A DNA stretch of 64,000 nucleotides from Bordetella sp. LUAb4 (GCF_021325795.1 NZ_JAHPZX010000001.1:372001-436000), one strand, 5' to 3'; counted from the stretch's first letter, positions 1 to 8,706 are shown. A program made the numbers and translations. Notes: generated by a model from the letters alone, not told the origin.

Positions 1-1
1 C

Positions 2-454
2 CCGATCCGCTACCGGCCACTATGGTGGTTGGGCCTCCTGCTGCTCTGCGCGCCTTACCTGCAGGGCGGCCTGGTCAAGTTGACCGATTTCGATAGCGCC
101 TTGGCGGAGATCCAGCATTTCGGCCTGGCGTCCTCGGGCTTGTGGACCACGGTCATGGCCGCCGGCACCATCGCGCTGGAGCTGGGCGCATCGTTGCTGG
201 TGCTGTCAGGCCGTGGGCGCAGCCTGGGTGCCCTGGCCCTTGGGGCCTTCACCTTGATGGCCACCTTCATCGCCAACCGCTACTGGTCGGCCCCGCCCGA
301 AGCCCGCTTCGCGCAGGCCAACAGCTTCTATGAACATCTGGCATTGACCGGGGCGTGGCTGCTGGTGGCGCTTGCCAGTTGGCCAAGGCGCGGCGCTGGC
401 CTTCACCGCGCGCTTCATGCGCATGATTCGAGTGACGCGAGGAATGCTGCCTGA
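2..454 (+). CDS. DoxX-family membrane protein, 5' end outside the window
   Basis: The frame is open to the left edge of the window, so the N-terminus is missing; a TTG at 29 is only an internal start-like codon. The visible 150 residues contain hydrophobic segments (around TVMAAGTIALELGASLLVL and LGALALGAFTLMATFIA) and the GALALGAFTLMA/FYEHLALTG pattern of DoxX-like quinol oxidase subunit relatives. It ends in TGATG, overlapping the start of the downstream MFS gene by one base, so the two are probably translated together. The family is mostly of unknown physiological role. Confidence 0.7.
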   Translation, partial: PIRYRPLWWLGLLLLCAPYLQGGLVKLTDFDSALAEIQHFGLASSGLWTTVMAAGTIALELGASLLVLSGRGRSLGALALGAFTLMATFIANRYWSAPPEARFAQANSFYEHLALTGAWLLVALASWPRRGAGLHRALHAHDSSDARNAA

Positions 455-2097
455 TGACATCGCCCACCCCGCCTTCTCCTGCCCCTTCGCTTTCACCGGC
501 GGCACAGTCCAAGCCCTTCGCGCCGCTCGCGCACGCCACCTTCGCCGTGCTGTGGGTGGCCACCATACTGGGCAACGTCGGCAGCTTCATGCGCGACGTC
601 GCCAACGCCTGGCTGGCCACGGACCTGTCGAACTCGCCGACCGCGGTGGCGGCGATACAGGCCGCGACCACCCTGCCCGTCTTCCTGCTGGCGATTCCCG
701 CCGGCGTGCTATCCGACATCCTGGACCGCCGCCGTTTTCTCATCGTGATCCAGATCGCGCTGGGCCTGGTCAGCGGCACGCTGATGGTGCTGGCCTGGCG
801 CGGCGCGCTGACCATCGAGATCCTGATCGCCATGGCTTTCGTAGGCGGCATAGGCGCGGCCATGATGGGGCCGACCTGGCAATCCATCGTGCCGGAACTG
901 GTGCCGCGCCCGGAACTGCGCAGCGCGGTGGCGCTCAATGGCCTGGGCGTGAACATCGCCCGCGCCATCGGCCCTGCCACCGGCGGCTTGCTGCTGGCCG
1001 CCTTCGGCGCGGCGGCGACCTATGCGGTGGATTTCGTCAGCTACATCCTGGTGATCGGCGCGCTGATCTGGTGGAAACGGGCACCGCGCGCCAGCGATCC
1101 GCTGCGTGAACATTTCTTCGGTGCCCTGCGCGCGGGCCTGCGCTATACCCGCGCACACAGCAAGCTGCACATCGTGCTGTTCCGCGCGACGGTGTACTTC
1201 ATTTCCGGCAGTGCCATCTGGGCGCTGCTGCCGCTGGTGGCGCGCCAGGTGTTCGCCGGCGGCGCGGGACTGTATGGCCTGCTGCTAGGCATGGTCGGCG
1301 GCGGTGCCATCGTCGGCGCGCTGCTGCTGCCCCGTCTGCAGGTCTGGCTCAACGCGGACAAGCTGCTGCTGGCGGCGGCGGGTGCCACGGCCTTGTCCAT
1401 GGGCCTGCTGAGCCTGGCGCCGCCGCTGGCGCTGGCCCTGCCGCTGTTCCTGCTGCTGGGCGTGGCATGGATAGCCGCGCTGACCACGCTGGGCGGTGCC
1501 GCCCAGGCCATCCTGCCGGACTGGGTGCGCGGTCGCGCGCTGGCCGTCTACCAGATGGTGTTCAACGGCGCGCTGGCCGCGGGCAGCCTGCTGTGGGGCG
1601 CGGTCGCCCAGAACGTGGGCGTGCCCATGGGACTGCTGGCGGCGGCGGTGTTCCTGCTGGTGAGTTCGCTGCTGGCGCATCGTGTGCGCCTGCCGCAGGG
1701 CGAGGAAGACCTGGCGCCATCGCAGGCCTGGCCCGATCCGCGCATGGCGGTGCCGATCGAAGATGATCGCGGCCCCGTCCTGATCCAGATCGAATATCGC
1801 GTGGCGCCCGCCGATCGGCAAGACTTCCTGCGCGCCGTGCGCCGCCTGTCGGAAGAAAGGCGGCGGGATGGCGCCTTCAACTGGTGCGTGATGGACGATC
1901 CCAACGATCCGGAACGTTTGATCGAATGGTTCCTGGTCGAGTCCTGGGCCGAACACATGCGCCAGCACCGCCGGGTGCATAACGCGGATGCGGATCTACA
2001 GCGCGAGCTGCTGCGCTTCCAGCTCGGCGATGCGCCGCCGCGAGTACAGCATCTGCTTGGGGTGAAGCTGCCGCCGCTGACGCCGGTGTCGCCATGA
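454..2097 (+). CDS. MFS exporter with C-terminal monooxygenase-like domain (MFS_3 type)
   Basis: A 547-residue major facilitator protein. Residues about 25-410 hold the transmembrane helices, with the family's loop DILDRRRFL after the second helix and a typical GPTWQSIVPELVPR stretch. Residues about 435-525 form a soluble ferredoxin-like (antibiotic biosynthesis monooxygenase-like) domain starting near GPVLIQIEYRVAP, an arrangement known in the MFS_3/EntS-like exporter family. The ATG overlaps the stop of the DoxX-like gene by one base. The substrate cannot be deduced; exporters of this family move siderophores or drugs. Confidence 0.85.
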   Translation: MTSPTPPSPAPSLSPAAQSKPFAPLAHATFAVLWVATILGNVGSFMRDVANAWLATDLSNSPTAVAAIQAATTLPVFLLAIPAGVLSDILDRRRFLIVIQIALGLVSGTLMVLAWRGALTIEILIAMAFVGGIGAAMMGPTWQSIVPELVPRPELRSAVALNGLGVNIARAIGPATGGLLLAAFGAAATYAVDFVSYILVIGALIWWKRAPRASDPLREHFFGALRAGLRYTRAHSKLHIVLFRATVYFISGSAIWALLPLVARQVFAGGAGLYGLLLGMVGGGAIVGALLLPRLQVWLNADKLLLAAAGATALSMGLLSLAPPLALALPLFLLLGVAWIAALTTLGGAAQAILPDWVRGRALAVYQMVFNGALAAGSLLWGAVAQNVGVPMGLLAAAVFLLVSSLLAHRVRLPQGEEDLAPSQAWPDPRMAVPIEDDRGPVLIQIEYRVAPADRQDFLRAVRRLSEERRRDGAFNWCVMDDPNDPERLIEWFLVESWAEHMRQHRRVHNADADLQRELLRFQLGDAPPRVQHLLGVKLPPLTPVSP

Positions 2098-2182
2098 CGG
2101 GCAACGCGGCCGATACCTTCTTCTTCTCTTTCTACTCGATCGACATGTCCGATCGACGCATTACGACACTCAAGGAAATCTC

Positions 2183-2449
2183 ATGAAGCTCTATATCGTT
2201 TCGCTCGCCACGGGCATTTTGGTGGGTATCATCTATGCCCTGTTGAACGTGCGCTCGCCCGCGCCTCCCGTGATCGCGTTGATCGGGCTGCTGGGGATGT
2301 TGATCGGCGAACAGGTGGTGCCACCGGCACGACGTTTGCTGAATGGCGAGCCCGTCACGCTCTCCTGGTTTCATAAAGAATGCGTGTCGAAGATCACGGG
2401 CGTTGCCGCGGCCCCCAAGCCCGATACCGCGCCGACCAACAAGTCATGA
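2183..2449 (+). CDS. XapX-domain (DUF1427) small membrane protein
   Basis: An 88-residue protein beginning MKLYIVSLATGILVGIIYAL, with two hydrophobic segments (about residues 3-21 and 28-50) joined by the characteristic RSPAPPVIALIGLLGMLIGE motif of XapX/DUF1427. The C-terminal tail is soluble and rich in Ala/Pro/Thr. An AAGGAAATCTC stretch upstream of the ATG provides a ribosome-binding site. XapX proteins occur as small accessory inner-membrane proteins of unknown function. It follows the MFS gene after 85 bases and may be separately transcribed. Confidence 0.85.
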   Translation: MKLYIVSLATGILVGIIYALLNVRSPAPPVIALIGLLGMLIGEQVVPPARRLLNGEPVTLSWFHKECVSKITGVAAAPKPDTAPTNKS

Positions 2450-2485
2450 TTTCAATTCCCCGCGCACCGGCGCCATATCCAGGCC

Positions 2486-2499
2486 CATACCTAGGTATG
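2486..2499. promoter_or_regulatory. perfect 14-bp palindrome upstream of the receiver-domain gene
   Basis: The 14 bases CATACCTAGGTATG read the same on both strands. It lies about 117 bases before the receiver gene start, in the gap after the XapX gene. The TACCTAGGTA core resembles dyads bound by NarL/FixJ-class regulators. That is inference: no such regulator is adjacent, because the neighbouring receiver lacks a DNA-binding domain. Confidence 0.4.
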
Positions 2500-2615
2500 A
2501 CTGTCGCCGGGGCACGGGAGTGCTTATCCTTGTTGCAAATGCCGGCATCAGCGTGTTGAAGCAGGTTGCGCATGAACCGGACGCTATTCAGCGTATGACA
2601 ATAAAGGACAATCGC

Positions 2616-3029
2616 GTGAGTGCCACCGTCAAGCCGCACGTCACTGAGCCCCGTGCGCCCATCATTGCCATCGTCGACGATGATGCATCCGTGCGGATGG
2701 CCCTGGGCCGGCTGCTGCGTTCCATCGATCTGGATGTTCGGCTCTATGACGGCGGCCAGGCGCTGTTGAATGACAACGATGCGGGCACACTGGACTGCGT
2801 CGTGACGGATGTACGCATGCCGGGCGTGAGTGGTTTTGATTTATGCCTGTCGCTGCGCAAACGCGGCCTGGCCATGCCCATCGTATTCATGACGGCCCAT
2901 GTGCAGGAAGGTTATGCCGAACGGGCACTGGAAGTAGGGGCTGCATGCTTTTTGCAAAAGCCCTTTGCCGATACGGAGTTGATTTCCTGTATCGAGCAGG
3001 CCGTGGGCCGGTCGTCCAGCGACGCTTGA
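2616..3029 (+). CDS. single-domain response regulator receiver (FixJ-like)
   Basis: A 137-residue receiver domain without any output domain. It has the acidic pair in AIVDDDASVRMAL, the phosphoacceptor Asp in CVVTDVRMPGVSG, the conserved Thr in IVFMTAHVQEG and the Lys in CFLQKPFADTEL. Two starts are possible: ATG at 2595 or GTG at 2616. The GTG is preferred because AAAGGA lies seven bases before it. The sequence is closest to FixJ/TtrR-type receivers, which normally carry a LuxR helix-turn-helix; the stop here falls just after the receiver. It could act as a phosphate sink or CheY-like signalling protein. No partner kinase is nearby. Confidence 0.85.
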   Translation: MSATVKPHVTEPRAPIIAIVDDDASVRMALGRLLRSIDLDVRLYDGGQALLNDNDAGTLDCVVTDVRMPGVSGFDLCLSLRKRGLAMPIVFMTAHVQEGYAERALEVGAACFLQKPFADTELISCIEQAVGRSSSDA

Positions 3030-3238
3030 CGCTGCGGGGCGATGGCCATCATCGAGATGTCGCCACCGCCCGGCCTGGCTTTCGGCGCCGTCGCCCGCAT
3101 CACCGTTGATGCAGGGACGTGATACTCGGAGTCGAAGGCCGGGACGTCCGCGAAGGCATGACTGATCCCAAGCAGCGGGAGGCGTCATTTCGCGGCGGCA
3201 GCTCAGCCCAAAGCGACTGGCGTGCCTTTGCAGCCCGT
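3030..3238. other. convergent intergenic stretch
   Basis: About 209 bases between the receiver gene (plus) and the isomerase gene (minus). I see no hairpin followed by a T-run and no convincing short gene here. Confidence 0.5.
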
Positions 3239-4186
3239 CTACTTGATCACCGAGTCGACCACCGCGTTCAACGCGGGGCCATCGACCGTGACGGTCTGGT
3301 TGCTCAACAAGCCTTGCAGATACGCCGCCGCCGCATCCTGCTGGCGCTTCTGCCGCATGGCATTGCGCAGGCTGTCGCGCACTTCGGCCAAGGTCGGGGT
3401 TGCCTGCGGGGTCATGTCCACCAGCTTCAGGACGTGGAAGCCCTGCCCGGACTGCACCGGTGCCGACACGTCACCCTTCTTCAACTTGCCCACCACCGGC
3501 CGCATTTCCGGCAGCAACTGGGTCAAGGGAATCAGGCCGGTGTCGCCGCCCGTCTGCGCGGACGGATCCTTCGAATACTTCTTCATCAAGGCAGTGAAAT
3601 CCGCCTTGGGGGCCTGCGCCTGCTTGGCGATGTCGGCGGCGCTCTTGCGGCCGTCGGCCACGGCCTTGGCATCACTGGCCGGCGCGGGGATGAAGATTTG
3701 CGCGACCCGGTATTGCGCCGGCTTGACCATCTGACCCTTGGTCTGGTCGTAGACGGCTTGCAGCTCCTTGTCCGATGGATAATCGGCCGGCACGGCGCTG
3801 ACCGAGGTCAGGTAGCTGCGAAACACGATTTCCTTGGTGGCGGCGTCGATCTGCGCCTTGACCTCGGGACGCTGGGCCCAGTTCTGCGTTTGCGCCTGTT
3901 GCAGCAAAGCCTTGTCGGCCAGCTGCGAGCGAACCAGGCGTTCCGCGATGGCACGGTTGGCCTTGACGTCGGCGCGCGCCTGCGGCGGCAGTGCGTTGAG
4001 CATGTTTTCGACATCGCCACGCTGGACTTCCAGGGAACCCGCCTTGGCGATGACGCCGGTGCTGGCCGCCTTGGGCTCGGACGCCTTGGCGTCGGCAGCC
4101 TTGGTATCGGCGGCGAACGATTGCGCCGTCACGGCCAGGCAGACCGCGCCCGCGGCTGCCATCCATCGATATTGAACAGTTTTCAT
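3239..4186 (-). CDS. exported parvulin-type peptidyl-prolyl cis-trans isomerase
   Basis: A 315-residue protein. The ATG at 4186 gives MKTVQYRWMAAAGAVCLAVT followed by AQSFAA, a good Sec signal peptide; the longer open frame upstream would bury it. Residues about 40-150 form the SurA/PpiC-like helical chaperone region. The PpiC rotamase core follows, with RVAQIFIPAP, KYSKDPSAQTGGDTGLIP and APVQSGQGFHVLKLVDM, the usual parvulin blocks. It probably assists folding of envelope or secreted proteins in the periplasm. It appears monocistronic and convergent with the receiver gene. Confidence 0.9.
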   Translation of the reverse strand: MKTVQYRWMAAAGAVCLAVTAQSFAADTKAADAKASEPKAASTGVIAKAGSLEVQRGDVENMLNALPPQARADVKANRAIAERLVRSQLADKALLQQAQTQNWAQRPEVKAQIDAATKEIVFRSYLTSVSAVPADYPSDKELQAVYDQTKGQMVKPAQYRVAQIFIPAPASDAKAVADGRKSAADIAKQAQAPKADFTALMKKYSKDPSAQTGGDTGLIPLTQLLPEMRPVVGKLKKGDVSAPVQSGQGFHVLKLVDMTPQATPTLAEVRDSLRNAMRQKRQQDAAAAYLQGLLSNQTVTVDGPALNAVVDSVIK

Positions 4187-4737
4187 CTCGCTCGCATGGA
4201 TACGTGAAACAGGGAGGCACATGAAACAAGGGATACGTGAATCAAGTGCGTAGGTAAAACAGGTGGGCACGTGTACCGACTGGCGACGTGAAGCGAGTCG
4301 GGCAAGACCACAGGGCCCCGATTATTCCACGTCCGCGGTTGCGGGCGAAACGGTGGCCGGCGCCGCGGCTTCATCGGCTTTTGATATTTCCACGGCCTGC
4401 ACCGGCTCCTTGGCCTGCGCGCCCTGGGCAGCCGGGGCGCCTTGGGCCGATTGAGCGGCAAAATTTCGTAAAAGGAGCAGGAATTCCTGCAGCAATGAAG
4501 GACGGATCTCGACTCCACCATGTATATGGAAGCCGAACTTGCCCGCCAGGCAAGCTCGGGAATATCCCAGGTCCGCGCGCTAATGCAACATAAGCCAGAA
4601 AAATCAGCCCCCTTAACGCGGGGTTATACGTTTACGATATTTAGACATAGGACACGCGTCAGGCCCTTTCCTATGATCGGACCATCATGCGAACGCCCTC
4701 CGGGAGGACAGCGTCCGTACAAGTAAAGGGGTAAGCC
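4187..4737. other. 551-base region without a convincing gene
   Basis: It holds the isomerase promoter side and the leader of the Lrp/AsnC gene. Base composition drops around 4590-4660 (runs such as gatatttagacatagg), consistent with a promoter for the Lrp/AsnC gene. The only coding-like signal is a short minus-strand frame listed separately. I saw no hairpin terminator and no repeat. Confidence 0.5.
4322..4495 (-). CDS. possible small ORF upstream of the isomerase gene (weak)
   Basis: A minus-strand frame ending in TAA at 4322 encodes a polar Ala/Gln/Glu-rich tail (AQGAPAAQGAQAKEPVQAVE then ISKADEAAAPATVSPATADVE) whose composition resembles real coding sequence. The frame is open back to about 4584 but has no ATG; TTG at 4495 is the first usable start, giving about 57 residues, and no good ribosome-binding site precedes it. 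It could be a small protein with a non-standard start, the remnant of a longer gene, or noise. Confidence 0.2.
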   Translation of the reverse strand: MLQEFLLLLRNFAAQSAQGAPAAQGAQAKEPVQAVEISKADEAAAPATVSPATADVE

Positions 4738-5217
4738 ATGCAGCAGGCCAGCATCGAACATCCAGACCCGCGGTTGGACGTCACCGACCGTCATCTATTG
4801 ACCCTGTTGCAGGCCAACGCCCGTGAACCCGTGGCCCTGCTGGCGCGCAAGCTGGGCCTGGCCCGAACCACGGTCGTGGCACGCATAGCCAGGCTGGAGA
4901 AAAACGGCATCATCGCCGGCTACGGCGTACGCCTTGGCCAGACGCTGGAAGAAAACGTGGTGCGCAGCTATTGCTTCATCAGCGTGCGCCCCAAGACCGG
5001 GGCCCAGGTCGCCGCCGCCCTCAAGCGCCTGCCCGAGGTCGAAGAGCTTTCAGCCGTCAGCGGCGTGTTCGACTACCTGGCCTTGCTGCGCTGCTCGCGC
5101 GTCGAACAGCTCGACGCCCTGCTGGACCAGATCGGACTGGTGGAAGGGGTCAACCATACCCAGAGTTCCATCGTCCTCAGCCGCAAGATAGACCGCCGTG
5201 CGGCGCTGGGTCGGTAG
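4738..5217 (+). CDS. Lrp/AsnC-family transcriptional regulator
   Basis: A 159-residue protein with the N-terminal AsnC helix-turn-helix (LDVTDRHLLTLLQANARE then LARKLGLARTTVVARIARLE) and a C-terminal RAM ligand-binding domain (YCFISVRPKTGAQVAAAL, VSGVFDYLALLRC). The length is normal for the family. AAAGGGGTAAGCC precedes the ATG. These regulators sense amino acids. The next gene, a saccharopine dehydrogenase-like enzyme, lies 182 bases downstream, and the gap carries a repeated dyad likely to be its operator, so an amino-acid-responsive role over that gene is likely. Confidence 0.9.
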   Translation: MQQASIEHPDPRLDVTDRHLLTLLQANAREPVALLARKLGLARTTVVARIARLEKNGIIAGYGVRLGQTLEENVVRSYCFISVRPKTGAQVAAALKRLPEVEELSAVSGVFDYLALLRCSRVEQLDALLDQIGLVEGVNHTQSSIVLSRKIDRRAALGR

Positions 5218-5268
5218 GCCGGACCGGCCCGCCTGCTCAAGCACATCCAGCAGCCGGCCTGCTCATAG

Positions 5269-5320
5269 TCATTTCGACGAAATTCCTAGTCGAAATGACG
5301 AAAGAGCGCGACATTTCGAC
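5269..5320. promoter_or_regulatory. triple CATTTCGAC dyad, probable Lrp/AsnC operator
   Basis: TCATTTCGAC at 5269-5278 is the exact reverse complement of GTCGAAATGA at 5289-5298. A third CATTTCGAC lies at 5312-5320 and pairs with 5289-5297 in turn. The spacing of alternating orientations, about one to two helical turns, fits an octameric Lrp-family regulator wrapping DNA. It ends about 80 bases before the saccharopine dehydrogenase-like gene. Confidence 0.6.
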
Positions 5321-5399
5321 GCTCTGTACGCTACCAACCGACAATCCTCATCCGTACGATTCCCTCACTGCCAACACTTCAGGTAAAGGGGAATCGACC

Positions 5400-6503
5400 A
5401 TGGCAACACGCATCGAAAACGTACTCGTGCTGGGCGCGGGCAAAGTGGGCGGCACCATCGCGGACATGGTGGCCCACTATCATGAACTGCCCGTGACGCT
5501 GGCCGATGTCGCCTTGGCGCCAGCCGGCACTGACAGCCTGGTGCGCCGGCTGCAATGCGACGTCATGGACGATACGGCACTGGCCGCCGCCGTCGAACGC
5601 CATGGCGTCGTCATCAACGCCCTGCCTTTCTATCTGGCCGAACGGGTCGCCACCCAGGCCGGGCGCCTGGGCGTGCCGTACTTCGACCTGACGGAAGACG
5701 TCGCCGCCACCACCGCCATCCGCCGCATCGCGGCCACGTCCAGCGCGCCGCTGATGCCGCAATGCGGCCTGGCACCTGGTGTGATCGGCATGCTGGGCAG
5801 CGACCTGGCGCGCGGCTTCGACGAGCTGCATGATCTGCGCCTGCGCGTGGGCGCGTTGACGCGCAGCGCCAACAATGGCCTGCGCTACCACTTCACGTGG
5901 AGCATAGACGGCGTCATCAATGAGTACTGCAATCCTTGCGTGGCCATCGTCGACGGCCAACTGCTGTCGGTGCAGCCCATGGAAGGCTATGAAACGCTGA
6001 CGCTGGACGGCGAGCCCTTCGAGGCCTTCAACACCTCGGGCGGATTGGGCACCCTGTGCGAAACCCTGCAAGGCAAAGTCCGCAATCTCGACTACAAGAC
6101 CTTGCGCTATCCCGGCCATCGGGACGCGATGAATTTCCTGCTGCACGATCTGCGGTTGATCGAACGGCGCGACATCCTGCGCGATGTCCTCGAGTACGCC
6201 GTCCCGCACAGCCGCGACGACCTGGTGATCATCCACGCATCGGCCAGCGGCATGCGCGACGGACGCTATGAACAGGACAGCCGCACCTTGCGTTGCCATG
6301 GCGCCACCCTGCGCGGCAAGCGGCGCACCGCCATCGAATTGACGACGGCAGCCGGCATCGTGGGCGCCTTCGAACTGCTCAAGGAAGGCCTGCTGCCGCA
6401 ACGCGGCTTCGTGTCCCAGGAGCAGGTGTCGCTGGACAGCTTCCTCGGGACGCGTACCGGCCACTATTACGCCGGCCTGGGCGTGGAGGCGATGGCAGCA
6501 TGA
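5400..6503 (+). CDS. saccharopine dehydrogenase-family NAD(P)-dependent oxidoreductase
   Basis: A 367-residue protein starting at the ATG at 5400, preceded by AAAGGGGA at 5385-5392; a longer open frame runs upstream but has no support. The N-terminus has the Rossmann motif VLVLGAGKVGGTIADMV, followed by DVMDDTALAAAV and INALPFYLAERVA, typical of the saccharopine/lysine 6-dehydrogenase fold. The mid-region MPQCGLAPGVIGMLG is also family-typical. It probably acts on a basic amino acid or a reductive-deamination adduct. The Lrp-type regulator upstream and the Bug receptor downstream suggest an uptake-plus-catabolism unit. The exact substrate is unknown. Confidence 0.8.
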   Translation: MATRIENVLVLGAGKVGGTIADMVAHYHELPVTLADVALAPAGTDSLVRRLQCDVMDDTALAAAVERHGVVINALPFYLAERVATQAGRLGVPYFDLTEDVAATTAIRRIAATSSAPLMPQCGLAPGVIGMLGSDLARGFDELHDLRLRVGALTRSANNGLRYHFTWSIDGVINEYCNPCVAIVDGQLLSVQPMEGYETLTLDGEPFEAFNTSGGLGTLCETLQGKVRNLDYKTLRYPGHRDAMNFLLHDLRLIERRDILRDVLEYAVPHSRDDLVIIHASASGMRDGRYEQDSRTLRCHGATLRGKRRTAIELTTAAGIVGAFELLKEGLLPQRGFVSQEQVSLDSFLGTRTGHYYAGLGVEAMAA

Positions 6504-6560
6504 TCGCCAGCGCCTGGTCCCGGTCCGAATTTTTTCCTACCCGAACGGCCTCCGAAGACC

Positions 6561-7556
6561 ATGCGCAAATTTTCTCTCGCCCCGCCTGCCCGGATTATCC
6601 TGGCAACCCTTGCCACCGCCGCAGCCCTGGTTTCTTCGCCGGGCCAGGCACAAACCGCGTTCCCTGACCGGCCCGTGCGGCTGGTCATTCCCTATGCCGC
6701 CGGCGGCTCCCTGGACGTCGTCGGCCGCGTGCTGGCGGAAAAGTTCCAGGCGCAGACAGGGCAGACGCTGATCGTCGACAACCGCGGCGGCGCGGCCGGG
6801 CAGATCGCCGCGGACTACGTGGCACGCGCGCAGCCGGACGGCTACACCTTGCTGTTGGGAACGGCGGCTCAAACGTCGATCGCCAACGCCTACTTCAAGA
6901 AGCTGCCGTATGACCCGCTGAAGGATCTGATTCCGGTCAGCCTGCTGGTCAACACGTCCAACATCCTCTTCGTGTCCACGGATTTTCCCGCCACCACCAT
7001 CGCCCAATTACGCCAGCAGGTGAAGGACCATCCGGGCGAAGTCAGCTATGGGTCGCCCGGCAACGGCAGCGTTTCGCATCTGGCGACCGCGCTGTTCGAA
7101 GAGCGCACCGGCATGAAACTGCTGCACGTCCCCTATCGGGGCGCCGCCCCGGCGCTGAATGATCTGGCCGCGGGCCGCATCTCGCTGTTGTTCACCTTGC
7201 TGGCCAGCGCCAAGCCCGTGCTGGATTCAGGCAAGGTGCGCGCGCTGGCCGTGGCCGGCCCCAAGCGAGTCCCGTCCCTGCCCGATGTGCCGACGCTGAA
7301 GGAAGCCGGCATCGACGGCGCCGACAGCGGCGTATGGATAGGCGTCTTGGCGCCCAAGGGCACGCCGGACGCCGTCGTCGACAAACTCAACGACGTCATC
7401 ATGACGGCACTGCGGGCGCCCGACCTGCGCAAGCGCCTGGCCGACAGCGGCGCCGACCTCGCACCCATGGGCCCCAGGGAATTCGGCGCGATGATCACGC
7501 AGGACGCCAAGACCTGGAAGGATGTCGTGGCGGCTGCGCATATCCAGATGGAGTGA
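6561..7556 (+). CDS. Bug/TctC-family periplasmic substrate receptor
   Basis: A 331-residue tripartite tricarboxylate transporter receptor. The signal peptide ends near SSPGQAQT, followed by FPDRPVRLVIPYAAGGSLDV, the hallmark of Bug proteins. Further conserved blocks are VDNRGGAAGQIAADYVARAQ, PDGYTLLLG and LHVPYRGAAPALNDLAAGR. It is the first of six such receptors here and follows the saccharopine dehydrogenase-like gene by 57 bases, so the two probably share a transcript. Its gene ends four bases before the end of the convergent LacI gene. The ligand is likely a carboxylate or amino acid. Confidence 0.92.
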   Translation: MRKFSLAPPARIILATLATAAALVSSPGQAQTAFPDRPVRLVIPYAAGGSLDVVGRVLAEKFQAQTGQTLIVDNRGGAAGQIAADYVARAQPDGYTLLLGTAAQTSIANAYFKKLPYDPLKDLIPVSLLVNTSNILFVSTDFPATTIAQLRQQVKDHPGEVSYGSPGNGSVSHLATALFEERTGMKLLHVPYRGAAPALNDLAAGRISLLFTLLASAKPVLDSGKVRALAVAGPKRVPSLPDVPTLKEAGIDGADSGVWIGVLAPKGTPDAVVDKLNDVIMTALRAPDLRKRLADSGADLAPMGPREFGAMITQDAKTWKDVVAAAHIQME

Positions 7557-7560
7557 TGTC

Positions 7561-8706
7561 CTAGGCGCTGGCGCGGGTGATCAGTTCGAAGCCGATGTCC
7601 TGCACGCGGTCATCCACCCTTTGGCCGGCGGCGCGCTGCACGATCCATTCGGCGGCCTGCGTGCCTATGCGGCGGCCGTCGATGCGTACCGTGGTCAGGC
7701 TGGGACTGGTATCGGCCGCGATAGGATGGTCGCCGAAGCCGACCACGGCCAACTGCTCCGGGACGGCAATGCCACGCTCGCGCGCTTCGATCAACGCCCC
7801 CAACGCCAGCAAGTCCGTACTGCAGAACACGCCGTCGATGTCCGGGTGCTGCCGCAGCAGGTCCGCCAGCGCGCGGCGGCCGGAACCCATGGGAGCCGGG
7901 GCATCCACGACCGCGGCAGGCAGCAACGATGTCGACGGTAGCCGCCCCAACCGTACAAGTTCTTCGGCGTAGCCCTGCCGGCGGCGCTGGGCGCGCGGGT
8001 CGTTGCCGGTGATCAGCGCGGGACGGCGCACGCCGCGATCGCGCATCGCTTGCGCAACACGCGCACCGACGGCCTCGTGCGAAAAGCCGATCAACATGTC
8101 GACCGGCGTCGCCGTCAGGTCCCAGCTTTCCACCACGGGAATGCCGCAACGGGCCAGCCGTTGGCGTGCCGGCTCGGACGCCAGCACACGCGTCAACACG
8201 ATGCCGTCCGGGCCACGGCTGATCAGGTTCTCCAGCAATTCGATTTCGTCGGCGTCGTCATAGCCGCTCTCGCCCAGCATCAGTTGGTAGCCATGCGCAG
8301 CCAGCGTTTGCGTCAATGCTTCCAACGTCTCCAGGAATACGGGCGACGCGATCGCCGGCACCAATGCGGCAACCAGCCGGCTGCGGCCGGACGCCAGGCC
8401 GCCCGCCAGGCGGTTAGGCACATAGCCCACCTGCTCGATAGCCGCGCGCACGTGGCTGACGGTCGCCTCCGGCACCGTGGCCGGGCTGTTCAACACGCGT
8501 GACACGGTTTGCGCGGAAACGCCGGCCACCCGGGCCACGTCGGCCAACGTGGATCGGCCTGACCCTCGCCGGGTCCGCCGCAATGGCGCGGGAGCGACGA
8601 GAGGGGCGGGCGACCCCGCCCCACCGGGCCGCGCCCGCGGCAACAGCGGCGCAGGCGTGGCAGTGGTCGCAGGCGCACGGGGAGACTTGGCGCGTCCAGG
8701 TTTCAT
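7561..8706 (-). CDS. LacI-family regulator with a long N-terminal extension
   Basis: Starting at the ATG at 8706 the protein has 381 residues. The LacI helix-turn-helix TLADVARVAGVSAQTVSRVL begins only at about residue 53; before it lies a disordered Ala/Pro/Arg-rich tail, which is unusual because the helix-turn-helix is normally at the very N-terminus. An internal start cannot be excluded. The periplasmic-binding-like sensor follows (LVAALVPAIASPVFLETLEA, GVFCSTDLLALGALIEARER). It is transcribed divergently from a DapA-family gene across two tandem LacI-type palindromes, so it most likely represses both. Confidence 0.88.
   Translation of the reverse strand: MKPGRAKSPRAPATTATPAPLLPRARPGGAGSPAPLVAPAPLRRTRRGSGRSTLADVARVAGVSAQTVSRVLNSPATVPEATVSHVRAAIEQVGYVPNRLAGGLASGRSRLVAALVPAIASPVFLETLEALTQTLAAHGYQLMLGESGYDDADEIELLENLISRGPDGIVLTRVLASEPARQRLARCGIPVVESWDLTATPVDMLIGFSHEAVGARVAQAMRDRGVRRPALITGNDPRAQRRRQGYAEELVRLGRLPSTSLLPAAVVDAPAPMGSGRRALADLLRQHPDIDGVFCSTDLLALGALIEARERGIAVPEQLAVVGFGDHPIAADTSPSLTTVRIDGRRIGTQAAEWIVQRAAGQRVDDRVQDIGFELITRASA

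Noticed and set aside
372-1109. Open frames overlapping the first MFS gene
   Set aside because: Composition is Arg/His/Gly-rich with no known domain; the MFS frame is clearly coding.
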